Shown here: piece after piece, positions 8,605-16,152 of the stretch
How the letters are laid out: each line of letters starts with the position of its first letter
Numbering within the stretch: position 1 is the first letter of the stretch
Assembly (NCBI RefSeq): GCF_021044585.1
Contig: NZ_CP087998.1
Location: 62,001 to 126,000 of the forward strand
Reading direction: 5' to 3'
Length of the DNA stretch: 64,000 nucleotides
From: Sulfurimonas sp. HSL-3221
GTDB lineage: Bacteria; Campylobacterota; Campylobacteria; Campylobacterales; Sulfurimonadaceae
Notes under the pieces: generated by a model
Told to the model about the DNA's origin: nothing
The model's database searches: none
What the model saw: the letters and a program-made list of their open reading frames with translations, nothing else
Made by a program: the position numbers and the translations under genes

Positions 8605-9288
8605 TGTCTACTCCGCCGCCTTGCGTCCCGCGAGGGGTTCATAGGGGTAGCGCGTGATGGGGGTGACCGTCGTACGGCGGTTGATCATGCGGATGGAGAG
8701 GGCTTCGATCCACTCCCAGAACTCCCGGGCGTGTTCGGCGGGCATGGCACGCTCCGCCATCGCCTTGCGGTACATCATCAGCCAGATCTCCCGGGCTTTT
8801 TCATCCACGATGAGGTGCAGGTGGCGCATCCGGAGCGCGGGGTGGCCGTGGGCATCGCTGAAGGTTTTCGGTCCGCCGAGGGCCTCAATGAAGAAGTCGG
8901 CGGCTTTTTCGGTGGCGGCGGCAAAGGCGTCGTCGTCATCGGGGAACATCTCGCCCAGCACCGTCTTGCGCAGCAGGCCGTGGTGGTACCGGACGAGGTC
9001 GCGGATGTTTGCTTGGCCCCATGCGCGGTAGAGCGCGTCGGAGGGGAAGGTGACCTCGGGATAGACAAAGTCGATCTTCGCATCGGCCGTACGCGGGGCG
9101 GCGCCGGCTCCTTCAAACGGCCCGGTGCCGCACTGGTTAAAGCCATGGATCGCCGTGCCATTCTCTGTAAAGACGTTCATGCTTCCCTCCATTATGTTTT
9201 AAATGATATAACGCTGTTTCAACGATTGATGCAGTTGGCATTCCACGAAAATCGGAACATTTTGCGTTGTTTTTGGAATGATATAACG
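8575..9288. repeat. Three copies of the 10-mer TGATATAACG around the globin-tonB start
   Basis: The exact 10-mer occurs at 8575-8584 (inside the start of tonB), 9204-9213 and 9279-9288 (both upstream of the globin gene). The two upstream copies share AATGATATAACG. On the transcribed strand it reads CGTTATATCA. The copies are candidate binding sites for a regulator of the uptake operon or parts of its promoter. Confidence 0.4.
8608..9180 (-). CDS. Truncated (2/2-fold) hemoglobin-like protein
   Basis: 190 residues from an ATG preceded by GGAGG (the ATG 12 nt upstream has no ribosome site). The C-terminal two thirds match the truncated globin family: YHHGLLRKTVLGEMFPDDDD (helices B-E region), then FFIEALGGPKTFSDAHGHP, then RMRHLHLIVDEKAREIWLMM, where the His of MRHLH would be the proximal haem ligand. 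The N-terminal 50 residues are an extension beyond the usual length of about 120-130. Truncated globins bind O2 or NO; in Campylobacter they protect against nitrosative stress. Here it heads an iron-uptake operon and could handle haem iron or signal O2/NO. The family is clear; the group (I, II or III) is not settled. Confidence 0.8.
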   Translation of the reverse strand: MNVFTENGTAIHGFNQCGTGPFEGAGAAPRTADAKIDFVYPEVTFPSDALYRAWGQANIRDLVRYHHGLLRKTVLGEMFPDDDDAFAAATEKAADFFIEALGGPKTFSDAHGHPALRMRHLHLIVDEKAREIWLMMYRKAMAERAMPAEHAREFWEWIEALSIRMINRRTTVTPITRYPYEPLAGRKAAE

Positions 9289-9477
9289 AAATTGTCTTGT
9301 TTTGTCTTAAACGGTGCTGTTTTTGTCGCGCGGGGGCTGCAAACCCTCCGGCCGGACAGCCGCATCGTGTCGGTACGCTTTGAAAGTACAAGGAGGCAGG
9401 GCGTGTAGAGCGGCCCCGTGGGGTAATGGACTGTCCTGCGGGAGTGTTCGTCCGGGCCTGCGGCCCGGTATGCCCCG
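9181..9477. other. Intergenic region upstream of the globin-tonB uptake operon
   Basis: About 300 bp between the end of the bd-like operon and the globin start. The half next to the globin gene is AT-rich and holds two TGATATAACG copies. The half next to 9478 is GC-rich, with several short inverted repeats (for example CCGGGCCTGCGGCCCGG near 9453-9469, which could act as a terminator for the minus-strand bd-like genes only if read-through from downstream is ignored). No convincing small ORF was seen. Confidence 0.4.
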
Positions 9478-10668
9478 CTAGGCGAAGCTGTTTTTGAATA
9501 CGGTGAACATACCCCAGCCGAAGTAGACGAGACACCACAGGATCAAAATGGCGAACGTGGAGTTGGCCAGTCTGGTCACCAGCGCGTCTTTACTGGCGTC
9601 GAAGACCCCTTCGGTCTTGCCGGCCTTCCAGGCGAGCGTGGCGATGAACGCGACGCCCGTGAAGCCCAGGAAGACGAAGGTGAGCAGAAACATGACGACG
9701 GAGGGCCAGTCGATGTTCATGGGGTAGTCATAGACGGAGTAGCCCAGGTCGCCCATGATCTGGAAGCGGATCAGCTCGCGCATGCCGGAGATCAGCAGGG
9801 CGACCACTACCAGCCAGAGGGTCGTCAGGTAGCTCCGCTTGACGACGTTGATCATGACGAGCAGGAGCAACACGGAGATGACGATGGCGAGGGAGAGCGG
9901 GTTGAACAGTAGCCCCTCCATAAACATCCATGCGACGAAGAGCGCGGCGCTCACCAGAAGACCGATGGTCGCGATTTTCGTGCCAAGGCGGCGCGAAAAG
10001 GCGATGTACTCTTTCGTGAAATCGCTGCGCGTACTCAGGAAGTCGCTGTAGTTCTGCAAAAAGATGCCGACGACCGGGGCGCTGAGCGAGACCATAAAGA
10101 GCAGCCGTACCGGATCCATATGGAAGTTGAGGCCGGAGGTGTCGACCGTGCCGCCCGGGGCGTACCAGTTCATCCACTCGTTGGGCTGGATGGATTCGAC
10201 GGAGAAGACGTGCATCAGTACCCCGGCGAAGACGATGAAAGCAAAGCTGATCAGGCCGATCGTCCTGCCCCCGCCCTTTTTATTGGCGTAATAGAACCAG
10301 TAGAAGAGCATATAGCCGACGATCAATGCGTAGATGAACGTGAAGACCCAGATACCCGAAAGGGCATTGGTGACGTACCAGTTAGGGTCGTAGATAACCT
10401 GGGTAAAGAGCAGCGGGGCGATGCCCAGTAGAATCGCCAGCGAGATGCTGATCTTGCCCGTCTGGATCATATGCCCCGTCAGGAGCTTCCAGTCGGGGCT
10501 TTTCTTCTGTTTGCCGCTGCCGGCGAGCGAGAGGGTGATACTGCCGATGGCGAGCAGGACGAAGGCGGCGTGCAGCGCCCATGTCAGGACATAGAGCGCC
10601 TGAAAGACGACCGGGTAGAACGGGACCCCTGCGGGGTCGCGAAGGGTATTTAACAGTGTAGCATCCAT
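9478..10668 (-). CDS. Cytochrome bd-like integral membrane subunit (second subunit)
   Basis: 396 residues from the ATG at 10668, which has AAGGAG with 6-nt spacing; the ATG at 10674 directly abuts that ribosome site and is unlikely. About nine membrane helices. The N-terminal VLTWALHAAFVLLAIGSITLSLAG carries a His in the position of a haem ligand and resembles the first helix of the partner subunit, and VSAALFVAWMFMEGLLFNP and LVVVALLISGMRELIRFQ carry further conserved polar residues in membrane segments. It follows the haem-c subunit by 10 bp and must form a complex with it. Probably part of a bd-superfamily quinol or cytochrome c oxidoreductase; the exact reaction is not known. Confidence 0.6.
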   Translation of the reverse strand: MDATLLNTLRDPAGVPFYPVVFQALYVLTWALHAAFVLLAIGSITLSLAGSGKQKKSPDWKLLTGHMIQTGKISISLAILLGIAPLLFTQVIYDPNWYVTNALSGIWVFTFIYALIVGYMLFYWFYYANKKGGGRTIGLISFAFIVFAGVLMHVFSVESIQPNEWMNWYAPGGTVDTSGLNFHMDPVRLLFMVSLSAPVVGIFLQNYSDFLSTRSDFTKEYIAFSRRLGTKIATIGLLVSAALFVAWMFMEGLLFNPLSLAIVISVLLLLVMINVVKRSYLTTLWLVVVALLISGMRELIRFQIMGDLGYSVYDYPMNIDWPSVVMFLLTFVFLGFTGVAFIATLAWKAGKTEGVFDASKDALVTRLANSTFAILILWCLVYFGWGMFTVFKNSFA

Positions 10669-10678
10669 AGGCATCTCC

Positions 10679-12013
10679 TTAGTTGGTTTGGGTCGCTATC
10701 CAGGCGGCCATCGCGTCGAACTCGGCGTCGGGCAGGTCGATCTTGGGCATATAGGGGATGGCCCCCGTCGCCAGCGATCCCTGCATGAAGGCTTTGATCG
10801 TCTCTTTGTCCTGGCCGGCGAAGCGTGCCATCAGCGGGCGGAACTTGGCGCCCGGTTCCAGTGCATGGCAGTTGGAACAGGCGAGTTTGGTCAGCAGTTG
10901 GCCCGCTTCGAGACGGTTTTCGGGCGTGATCGTGCGCAGCCGGTCCGGGATCCACGGATTGACCCGCAGCAGCCCATTTGCGGCGATAATTTCCACTTCG
11001 CCTTTGATGTTTTTGCCCGGGACGTCCCGGCTGATAATCTGGTTGCTGTAGATGTAGCGTCCGGCGACATAGGGTTTGCGCAGGCTTTCGCGCAGTTTTT
11101 CACCCGGCCAAAGGCCGACGACAGCGATGACAAAGAGCATGACGATCGCCAGGGAGCGGTGGATGTACTGTGGCTTGACAATCGCCAGCAGGAAATAGAG
11201 CGCAAACGCGACGATCAGGATGATGCGCGTCGTCAGAATCGAGGGGAGATAGATCCCCAGCAGGATATCCGCACTCTCGGGCAGCGTCTTGATGTACCAC
11301 ATAAAGAAGAAGAGCACGAGGAAGCCGCCGAGGAGACTGACGTAGCCCATTTTACGGGTCAGCTCGTTGGAGATCTCCTTGTTCTTCATCGCGCTGGAGA
11401 TGATCAGCCCGATGACACCGGCTATCATAATCATGAAACCGATGCGCAGGAACATATGCGGGAAGGTGTTGACGCCGAAGAACGCGTCGCTGGCCGATCC
11501 CGTCTGATAAAAGGCGTCGTTGCCCGGCCACATCATGAAGCTGATGATGCCGATGATGAGCATCAGGGTACCGACGGAGGCCAGTGCGAAGGTGTAGGTC
11601 AGTTTCAGGTGCGTTCTGCGGTCGATTTTGTCGATGAAGTAGACCAGCGCGAAGACGCCGATGACCTCATAGATGAAAAAGACCCACTCCGTGGCCCAGA
11701 CCCAGACGAAGTTGTGGATCAGCGCGCTGATTCCCCGCGGGCTGGCCGCCGTGGCCGTATACCAGATCCCCGGCCCTGTGATGGAACCGATGACATAGGA
11801 GAAGATCAGCAGGAACATGCCGTATTTCTTCATATAGTCATAGAGGTCGGTGCGGTTCTCCTTGTATGCCTTGTGCGCCAGGAATGCGAAGAGCAGCGCG
11901 GCACCGACGGAGGTGTGCGAAGCCAGAATGTGAATGGTTCCGGTGATGCCCATCAACCAGGCGGAGCCGATATCGGGAAAATAAAAGAGCGGAAACATGC
12001 CAATAAAATCCAT
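10679..12013 (-). CDS. Cytochrome bd-like membrane subunit fused to a C-terminal cytochrome c domain
   Basis: 444 residues. Residues 1-310 form about nine membrane helices. GTIHILASHTSVGAALL carries His residues, and SYVIGSITGPGIWYTATAAS followed by WATEWVFFIYEVIGVF parallels the CydA segment with the conserved GxxTG and a buried Glu. The C-terminal roughly 90 residues hold one c-type haem site CSNCH (C379, C382, H383) with a likely axial Met at 422 (IPYMPK). This architecture fits the haem-c-bearing branch of the cytochrome bd superfamily rather than a classical CydA. It may oxidise or reduce the quinone pool with a periplasmic c-haem outlet. GAGGAG precedes the ATG. Function within the family is inference. 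Confidence 0.65.
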   Translation of the reverse strand: MDFIGMFPLFYFPDIGSAWLMGITGTIHILASHTSVGAALLFAFLAHKAYKENRTDLYDYMKKYGMFLLIFSYVIGSITGPGIWYTATAASPRGISALIHNFVWVWATEWVFFIYEVIGVFALVYFIDKIDRRTHLKLTYTFALASVGTLMLIIGIISFMMWPGNDAFYQTGSASDAFFGVNTFPHMFLRIGFMIMIAGVIGLIISSAMKNKEISNELTRKMGYVSLLGGFLVLFFFMWYIKTLPESADILLGIYLPSILTTRIILIVAFALYFLLAIVKPQYIHRSLAIVMLFVIAVVGLWPGEKLRESLRKPYVAGRYIYSNQIISRDVPGKNIKGEVEIIAANGLLRVNPWIPDRLRTITPENRLEAGQLLTKLACSNCHALEPGAKFRPLMARFAGQDKETIKAFMQGSLATGAIPYMPKIDLPDAEFDAMAAWIATQTN

Positions 12014-12164
12014 CCGTTTCTCCTCAAACAGATAATCCCGGCAGAGGCAATGCGCCCCTACGGGATGATTCCATAGGTAGCACTCGGGTGGGTTCGGTAC
12101 CCAAAATGCGCCTATTGGGAAAAAACAACATTTGATTCGTCATAGGGATATGGCACAATAAAAT

Positions 12165-12179
12165 GTTGTAACACAACAC
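12165..12179. promoter_or_regulatory. Palindrome TGTTGTAACACAACA, candidate CRP/FNR-like operator
   Basis: TGTTGT and ACAACA are exact inverted copies around AAC. The site lies about 150 bp upstream of the bd-like operon start (minus strand). The size and TTGT...ACAA pattern resemble sites of CRP/FNR-family regulators, which would suit a respiratory operon, but the regulator is not identified. Confidence 0.4.
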
Positions 12180-12182
12180 AAA

Positions 12183-12220
12183 CATACCCGTCTGTCATCG
12201 CCAAATTGTCGACGGGTATG
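12183..12220. repeat. 10-bp perfect inverted repeat with 18-nt loop
   Basis: CATACCCGTC (12183-12192) is followed by its exact complement GACGGGTATG (12211-12220). It could form a long-looped stem in a minus-strand transcript or serve as a dimer-binding site. It has no strong U tract, so it is not a convincing terminator. Confidence 0.35.
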
Positions 12221-12318
12221 CTTCTTCATCCAGTTAAAACTGCTTCCTCATTTAAAACAATCCTGAAGTATGGGAAACGGAAAATAATAATCAACTGATA
12301 TTAATTTTGTGTTAAAGG

Positions 12319-12336
12319 CCGTTCGGAAATGAACGG
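12319..12336 (-). terminator. Weak intrinsic terminator after modE
   Basis: CCGTTC and GAACGG pair around a 6-nt loop; on the minus strand the stem is followed by CCTTTAA. It lies about 40 bp past the modE stop codon. The stem is short and the U tract poor, so confidence is modest. Confidence 0.35.
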
Positions 12337-12376
12337 TTTAGAGAAAAGAGAGTCTCCGGGGGTATGTGACGCCGGT

Positions 12377-13153
12377 TCAGGCGCCGATAATGATGTGGTT
12401 CTTTGCAACGGTGGCGTAGGCCTCCATCGACGTTTCCAGGGCGTCACTGGCGTCGAGGTCCGTCACGCCGATCAGTTTGGAGCCCCCTTCGAGCTGGAGG
12501 GTGATCTCCGCGTTTTCGCTGCTGCGCTGCAGGGAGGTGATTCTGCCCTTTAGGACATTGATGTCGTCTGAAGCTTCCGGTGCGCTCACGCTGATGGCGA
12601 CGTCGCTGGATTTGATAATGGCGTAGGCGTCGCCCCCCTCTTCGAGCCCCATATTGCGTACCGACGTCGAGGTAATAACGGAATAGAGGGTGTCGCCGCC
12701 GGGAAGCTGCAGCCGGAGTTCGGAACGCAGCCCGTGGGGCGTGATGCTCCCGACGCTGCAGGCGATCTGGTTGCGCGCACTCGTCGTAAGGAAGGTGCGC
12801 GAGAGGATGCGGGCGAGCCGCTCGGGGTCGTCCCCCGCTTCGGCGAAGCGGTTGATGAATTCGCGGTGCAGCTCCGCGAACCGCTTATAGGTGGCGATGA
12901 GTTCGTAGGCGTGGGCGGTCAGGACCGTTCCGCCCCCGCCGCGGCCGCCGGTCGTTTTTTCGATGATGGGGCGGTCGGCGATGTCGTTCATGGCGTTGAC
13001 CCGTTCCCAGGCGGCCTTGTAGCTCATCTTCATCGCCTTTGCCGCAGCGTGGATGGAGCCGGTCTGGGCGATCTTCTCGAGCAGCTCGATGCGCCCGTTG
13101 CCCAGGAAGTTCCTGCCGTCCTTTCTCAGCCAGAAGCGTCCGTCTATCTGCAT
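12377..13153 (-). CDS. modE: ModE-type molybdate-responsive transcriptional regulator
   Basis: 258 residues from the ATG at 13153. The N-terminal winged helix of ModE/LysR type (GRFWLRKDGRNFLGNGRIELLEKI, then GSIHAAAKAMKMSYKAAWERV) is followed by two C-terminal Mop/TOBE repeats: TSARNQIACSVGSITPHGLR..., and NVLKGRITSLQRSSENAEITLQL.... This is the full ModE architecture. ModE binds molybdate (or tungstate) through the Mop pair and controls Mo-uptake and Mo-enzyme genes. No mod transport genes are adjacent. The in-frame upstream extension to 13312 reads through a ribosome site belonging to a short upstream ORF, so it is rejected. Confidence 0.9.
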   Translation of the reverse strand: MQIDGRFWLRKDGRNFLGNGRIELLEKIAQTGSIHAAAKAMKMSYKAAWERVNAMNDIADRPIIEKTTGGRGGGGTVLTAHAYELIATYKRFAELHREFINRFAEAGDDPERLARILSRTFLTTSARNQIACSVGSITPHGLRSELRLQLPGGDTLYSVITSTSVRNMGLEEGGDAYAIIKSSDVAISVSAPEASDDINVLKGRITSLQRSSENAEITLQLEGGSKLIGVTDLDASDALETSMEAYATVAKNHIIIGA

Positions 13154-13197
13154 AATGTACCTTTCAACGGCATGGCGGGGAGAGAAATCGGCGGCAT
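13144..13197 (-). CDS. 17-codon upstream ORF overlapping the modE start
   Basis: ATG at 13197 preceded by a consensus AAGGAG (4-nt spacing) opens the peptide MPPISLPAMPLKGTLCR, whose TAG stop falls 9 nt inside modE in another frame. A TATAAT box at 13229-13234 (minus strand) would start the transcript about 25 nt upstream. modE's own ribosome site (AAAGG) lies inside this uORF. The layout predicts translational coupling or leader-type control of modE. No peptide homology can be claimed at this length. Confidence 0.4.
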   Translation of the reverse strand: MPPISLPAMPLKGTLCR

Positions 13198-13241
13198 GGG
13201 GCTCCTTGGCGAATGATTTGACGGGCTTATTATAACAGACG

Positions 13242-14288
13242 CTAACGTTCGGTTTGTCCGGAGGGGAGGGTACAGGTGAAGGTGACACGTTTTTCGGCCT
13301 GGGTGACGGCAATGGCGATCCGCTCTTCGTCGCAGAGTTTTTTGACGATGTGCAGGCCGATACCGATGCCGCGTTCGCTCTCCTTGTAGAAACGGTCGAA
13401 AAGGTTGCGGGGCGAACGGATGGGCGCCGCGGCGGTATTGGTGATACTGAAGGTGCCCCCCGAGAGCGTCAGCGCTACCTCCCCCTCTTTGACGTTGTAC
13501 TTGCAGGCGTTGGAGAGGAGGTTGTCGACGATCCGCGTCAGGGCGTCGGGGTTGGCGCTCAGCGTCGTCGCTGAGAGGGCGGTATGAAAGGTGAGCGCGG
13601 GATAGAGATCCCGGAAAAAGGCCAGCCGCTCCGCAATGAGGGTGTCGAGCCGGAAGGTGTCGCGCTGCTGCGGCAGGCCGCCCTGGTACTCCTGGAGGTT
13701 GCGGTAGAGCATGCCGATCAGTTTGGCGCTCTTTTCGATCCGCCGGACGGCCTTGTCCTCCCGGTTCAGCATCGAGGTGTTGATGAGAATGGCACTGACG
13801 GGGGTATTGAGGTCGTGGATGATGTCCTTGATGAAACGGTCGGTCAGGGCCAGGGCGCTGCGCAGCGGGCGGAGGGTGTAGCGGGCAAACCCGAAGGCCA
13901 TCGCCCCGACGACGGCCGAGAGCAGAAGCATAAAGAGAAGGTAGCGGCCCAGAAGTGCGCCGGTCTGGGCTTTGAAGTCCGTTTTCGGGTAGTAGATCTT
14001 GAGCAGGTAGCGCTGATTGGCCGGGAGGGGAAAGAGGGCGTAGAGCGTCCGGGCATCCTCGCGCAGTTCCAGCAGGGGGGCTTCCGTCTGTTTGGGGACG
14101 AAATCGAGGGAGAACTTTTCGCCCTCGAAATTGAAGTTGTAGTTTTTCATCTCCAGGAATAGCTGCTGTTTGAGGCTGCCGACGTCCTCGCGGTAGTTGT
14201 GATAGAGCAGGAAACCGATCAGGATCTCGATGGTGACGAAGTAGAGCGCGAGGCTCTTGAAGAAGGATTCTCTTTCAGAGGCTTTCAA
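13242..14288 (-). CDS. Two-component sensor histidine kinase
   Basis: About 348 residues from a TTG at 14288 (MKASERESFFKSL), overlapping the response-regulator gene by 14 bp; the open frame further upstream is only the regulator gene read in another frame. One membrane helix lies at about 10-30 (FKSLALYFVTIEILIGFLLYH) and a second at about 135-155 (YLLFMLLLSAVVGAMAFGFARY), bracketing a periplasmic sensor region of about 105 residues. The H-box is IKDIIHDLNTPVSA with the phospho-accepting His, the N-box is NLLSNACKYN and the G-box GIGIGLHIVKKLC. There is no separate HAMP beyond a short linker. It phosphorylates the adjacent OmpR-type regulator. The signal is unknown; the neighbouring outer-membrane and secreted proteins are possible targets. 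Confidence 0.88.
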   Translation of the reverse strand: MKASERESFFKSLALYFVTIEILIGFLLYHNYREDVGSLKQQLFLEMKNYNFNFEGEKFSLDFVPKQTEAPLLELREDARTLYALFPLPANQRYLLKIYYPKTDFKAQTGALLGRYLLFMLLLSAVVGAMAFGFARYTLRPLRSALALTDRFIKDIIHDLNTPVSAILINTSMLNREDKAVRRIEKSAKLIGMLYRNLQEYQGGLPQQRDTFRLDTLIAERLAFFRDLYPALTFHTALSATTLSANPDALTRIVDNLLSNACKYNVKEGEVALTLSGGTFSITNTAAAPIRSPRNLFDRFYKESERGIGIGLHIVKKLCDEERIAIAVTQAEKRVTFTCTLPSGQTER

Positions 14289-14910
14289 GACGGTACCCCA
14301 CGCCGCGGACGTTGGTGATGTCGATGCCCAGCTGCTGCTTGAGGCGGCTGATATGGAAACGCAGCGCCTGGTCGGTGGGCTGCTCCAGCAGTTCCAGCAG
14401 TTCGCTCTTGTCGATGGTCTGGCCGACATTGGTGACGAGCAGGCGGAAGATCGCCGTACGGATCTCCCCGAGGTCGATGCTGCGGTTGTTTTTGCTCACC
14501 CGCCCGTCAGCCGGGTTGAAGGTGATCTCCCCGTAGCGGAGCTGCCGTTCGAGCTGGTGGGTGCGCGCCTTGATGCGCAGCAGGAGCTCGTCGATGTCGA
14601 AGGGCTTTTTGAGGTAATCCTCCGCGCCTGCGGCGAACCCCTTGGTCATCGAGTCGATGTCGCGCAGGGCGGAGATGAAAATGGCGGGGGTGCGGTCCTC
14701 GGCGTCGCGCAGGGCGCTCAGCAGGTCGAAGCCGCCCAGCAGCGGGACGTTGATGTCGAAGAGGTAGAGGTCGAAGGGGGCATCGAAGGCCGCGTCGGCG
14801 GCCGCTTCCCCGTCGGTCACCCAGGCGGTCTCAAAGCCGTTGCGCGTGAGCAGATCCTGCAGGGATTCGCCCAGTACCGGATCGTCTTCGAGCAGCAGAA
14901 TCCGCGCCAT
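14275..14910 (-). CDS. OmpR-family response regulator
   Basis: 211 residues. The receiver domain has the acidic pocket LLLEDD (residues 5-10), the phospho-Asp in YLFDINVPLLGG (about 52), a Ser switch in AIFISALRD and Lys in YLKKPFD (about 102). The C-terminal winged helix (about 120-211) ends with TNVRGVGYRLESL, the OmpR/PhoB hallmark. It is a DNA-binding partner of the kinase whose gene overlaps its end, and the outer-membrane protein gene lies 8 bp upstream in the same orientation. Confidence 0.92.
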   Translation of the reverse strand: MARILLLEDDPVLGESLQDLLTRNGFETAWVTDGEAAADAAFDAPFDLYLFDINVPLLGGFDLLSALRDAEDRTPAIFISALRDIDSMTKGFAAGAEDYLKKPFDIDELLLRIKARTHQLERQLRYGEITFNPADGRVSKNNRSIDLGEIRTAIFRLLVTNVGQTIDKSELLELLEQPTDQALRFHISRLKQQLGIDITNVRGVGYRLESL

Positions 14911-14918
14911 TCTCCCTC

Positions 14919-15743
14919 CTAGAAGCGGGCGAAGAGCATGATGCCGGCCGCGTGATCGCTGGCCGAATCGCTCAGGCCCAGGCTGTAGTTCACCTTTATC
15001 GAGAGTGTATCATAAAGCGGGAAGATCCCCAGCACGGAGAGGGAGCGCAACGCCGTAGTGTCCGGGATATACGACTCGGAGTAGTCGTACGAGAAACTCA
15101 CGCTGCTCGCCGGCGTGGGGTAGAAGGTGACGCCGGCGGAACCGAAGGCGATGTCAGGGTACTTGACGGTACTGCTGTCGCCCGTGACGGTATAGCCGTA
15201 CTGCACGAACGCGTCGAGCGCCGCAAAACGGTAGAGCCCCACCACGGAGCCGCCCCAGTCGTTCTCGCCGGTGCCCGTCCCCTCCTCGGCGGTGGCGAGC
15301 TTGAGGTGCACCCCCGGCGTGATAAAGAGACTGTCGGTGATGCTGAAGGCGTACCCGGCGCCGAGGAAGGTGTCGGAGAGGCCGCCGTCCTTGCTGTCGG
15401 CGACGGTCGGGTCCGCCGTACCGTAGTGGTAGTAGCTGATAAGCCCCGTCACGTAAAAGTCCCCCGCGTAGACGGCCGCCATCGCGTCCGTCGAGAGGGA
15501 GTCGACGCTCTCCGTTCCGCCGTATTTCCCGGTGGCGTAGCTCATTCCAAGCCCCGCAAGAAAAGTGACCTCCGTGCCCGCACTGCCGACGGGGCAGCCG
15601 TCCGCGCCCACCGTCATATCAAAAGAGGTGCCGGGGCAGTGGTCCAGGGTGTCGGCGACGCCGTCAAGATCGCTGTCGCGTTCTGCGGCAGCCGCGAAGA
15701 GGGAGGCGCCGAGCAGCCCCGTGATCAGGAGTAACCGTTTCAT
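14919..15743 (-). CDS. Outer-membrane beta-barrel protein with thrombospondin type-3-like Ca-binding repeat
   Basis: 274 residues. The signal peptide MKRLLLITGLLGASLFAAAA is followed by ERDSDLDGVADTLDHCPGT (residues 21-39), a calcium-binding DxDxDGxxD repeat of the type found at the start of OmpA-like porins. The remainder alternates short aromatic beta-strands (YYHYGTADP, VGLYRFAALDAFVQYGY, SFSYDYSESY) and ends in MLFARF with the terminal Phe of barrels. The start ATG overlaps the TGA of the Gln-rich gene upstream (ATGA). Its position in front of a two-component pair suggests a shared envelope function. The exact function is unknown. Confidence 0.7.
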   Translation of the reverse strand: MKRLLLITGLLGASLFAAAAERDSDLDGVADTLDHCPGTSFDMTVGADGCPVGSAGTEVTFLAGLGMSYATGKYGGTESVDSLSTDAMAAVYAGDFYVTGLISYYHYGTADPTVADSKDGGLSDTFLGAGYAFSITDSLFITPGVHLKLATAEEGTGTGENDWGGSVVGLYRFAALDAFVQYGYTVTGDSSTVKYPDIAFGSAGVTFYPTPASSVSFSYDYSESYIPDTTALRSLSVLGIFPLYDTLSIKVNYSLGLSDSASDHAAGIMLFARF

Positions 15744-16096
15744 CTTACCGACTGACCCTGGCGGGGATGCATCTGCTGTTGTTGCATCTGCTGCATTTGC
15801 TGCTGCGTCTTGAGCTGCTGACGCATCTGCTGCTGCATGACGGCTTCGCTGCCCGCAGGTTTGCGCTGCGGTGCCGCCGCATCCTCGCCCGTCTGCATCC
15901 GGCTCTGCAGGGCCTCGAGGGCTTCGCTGCGCTGCTGCTGGTTAAGCTCGCGCATCTTCAGTTTGAAGGCGTTCATCTTCTCAAACCGCTCCTCTTTGGG
16001 GGCGTTGATGACCGCATCGATCAGGGTGTCGATCTCCTCCGTCTCCGCTGCCCAGAGCGCCGCACAGAGGGTCAGAATCGCTAGAAAGTACCGCAT
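15740..16096 (-). CDS. Small exported Gln/Met-rich protein
   Basis: 118 residues from an ATG with AAGGAG. Signal peptide (MRYFLAILTLCAALWAAE), then a charged helix (KMNAFKLKMRELNQQQRSEALEALQSRMQ) and a C-terminal tail made almost only of Gln and Met (repeated QQQMQQM). The helix resembles the Spy/CpxP-like LTxx periplasmic proteins in composition, but the diagnostic LTxxQ motif is absent. It overlaps the following outer-membrane protein gene by 4 bp and heads the operon with the two-component system, so it may be an envelope-stress or metal-sensing accessory. Function unassigned. Confidence 0.7.
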   Translation of the reverse strand: MRYFLAILTLCAALWAAETEEIDTLIDAVINAPKEERFEKMNAFKLKMRELNQQQRSEALEALQSRMQTGEDAAAPQRKPAGSEAVMQQQMRQQLKTQQQMQQMQQQQMHPRQGQSVR

Positions 16097-16152
16097 GAGT
16101 GCTCCTTTTGACGGTAGTATCGCACAGAAGTGTGAGCGGCGCGTGAGTCGGC

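Larger units (their letters stand above)
12014..12376. other. Regulatory intergenic region between modE and the bd-like operon
   Basis: 363 bp, AT-rich, without an ORF. It holds a modE terminator-like hairpin (12319-12336), a 10-bp inverted repeat CATACCCGTC/GACGGGTATG (12183-12192 and 12211-12220) and a perfect 15-bp palindrome (12165-12179). The latter two lie upstream of the bd-like operon on its strand. Confidence 0.5.
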
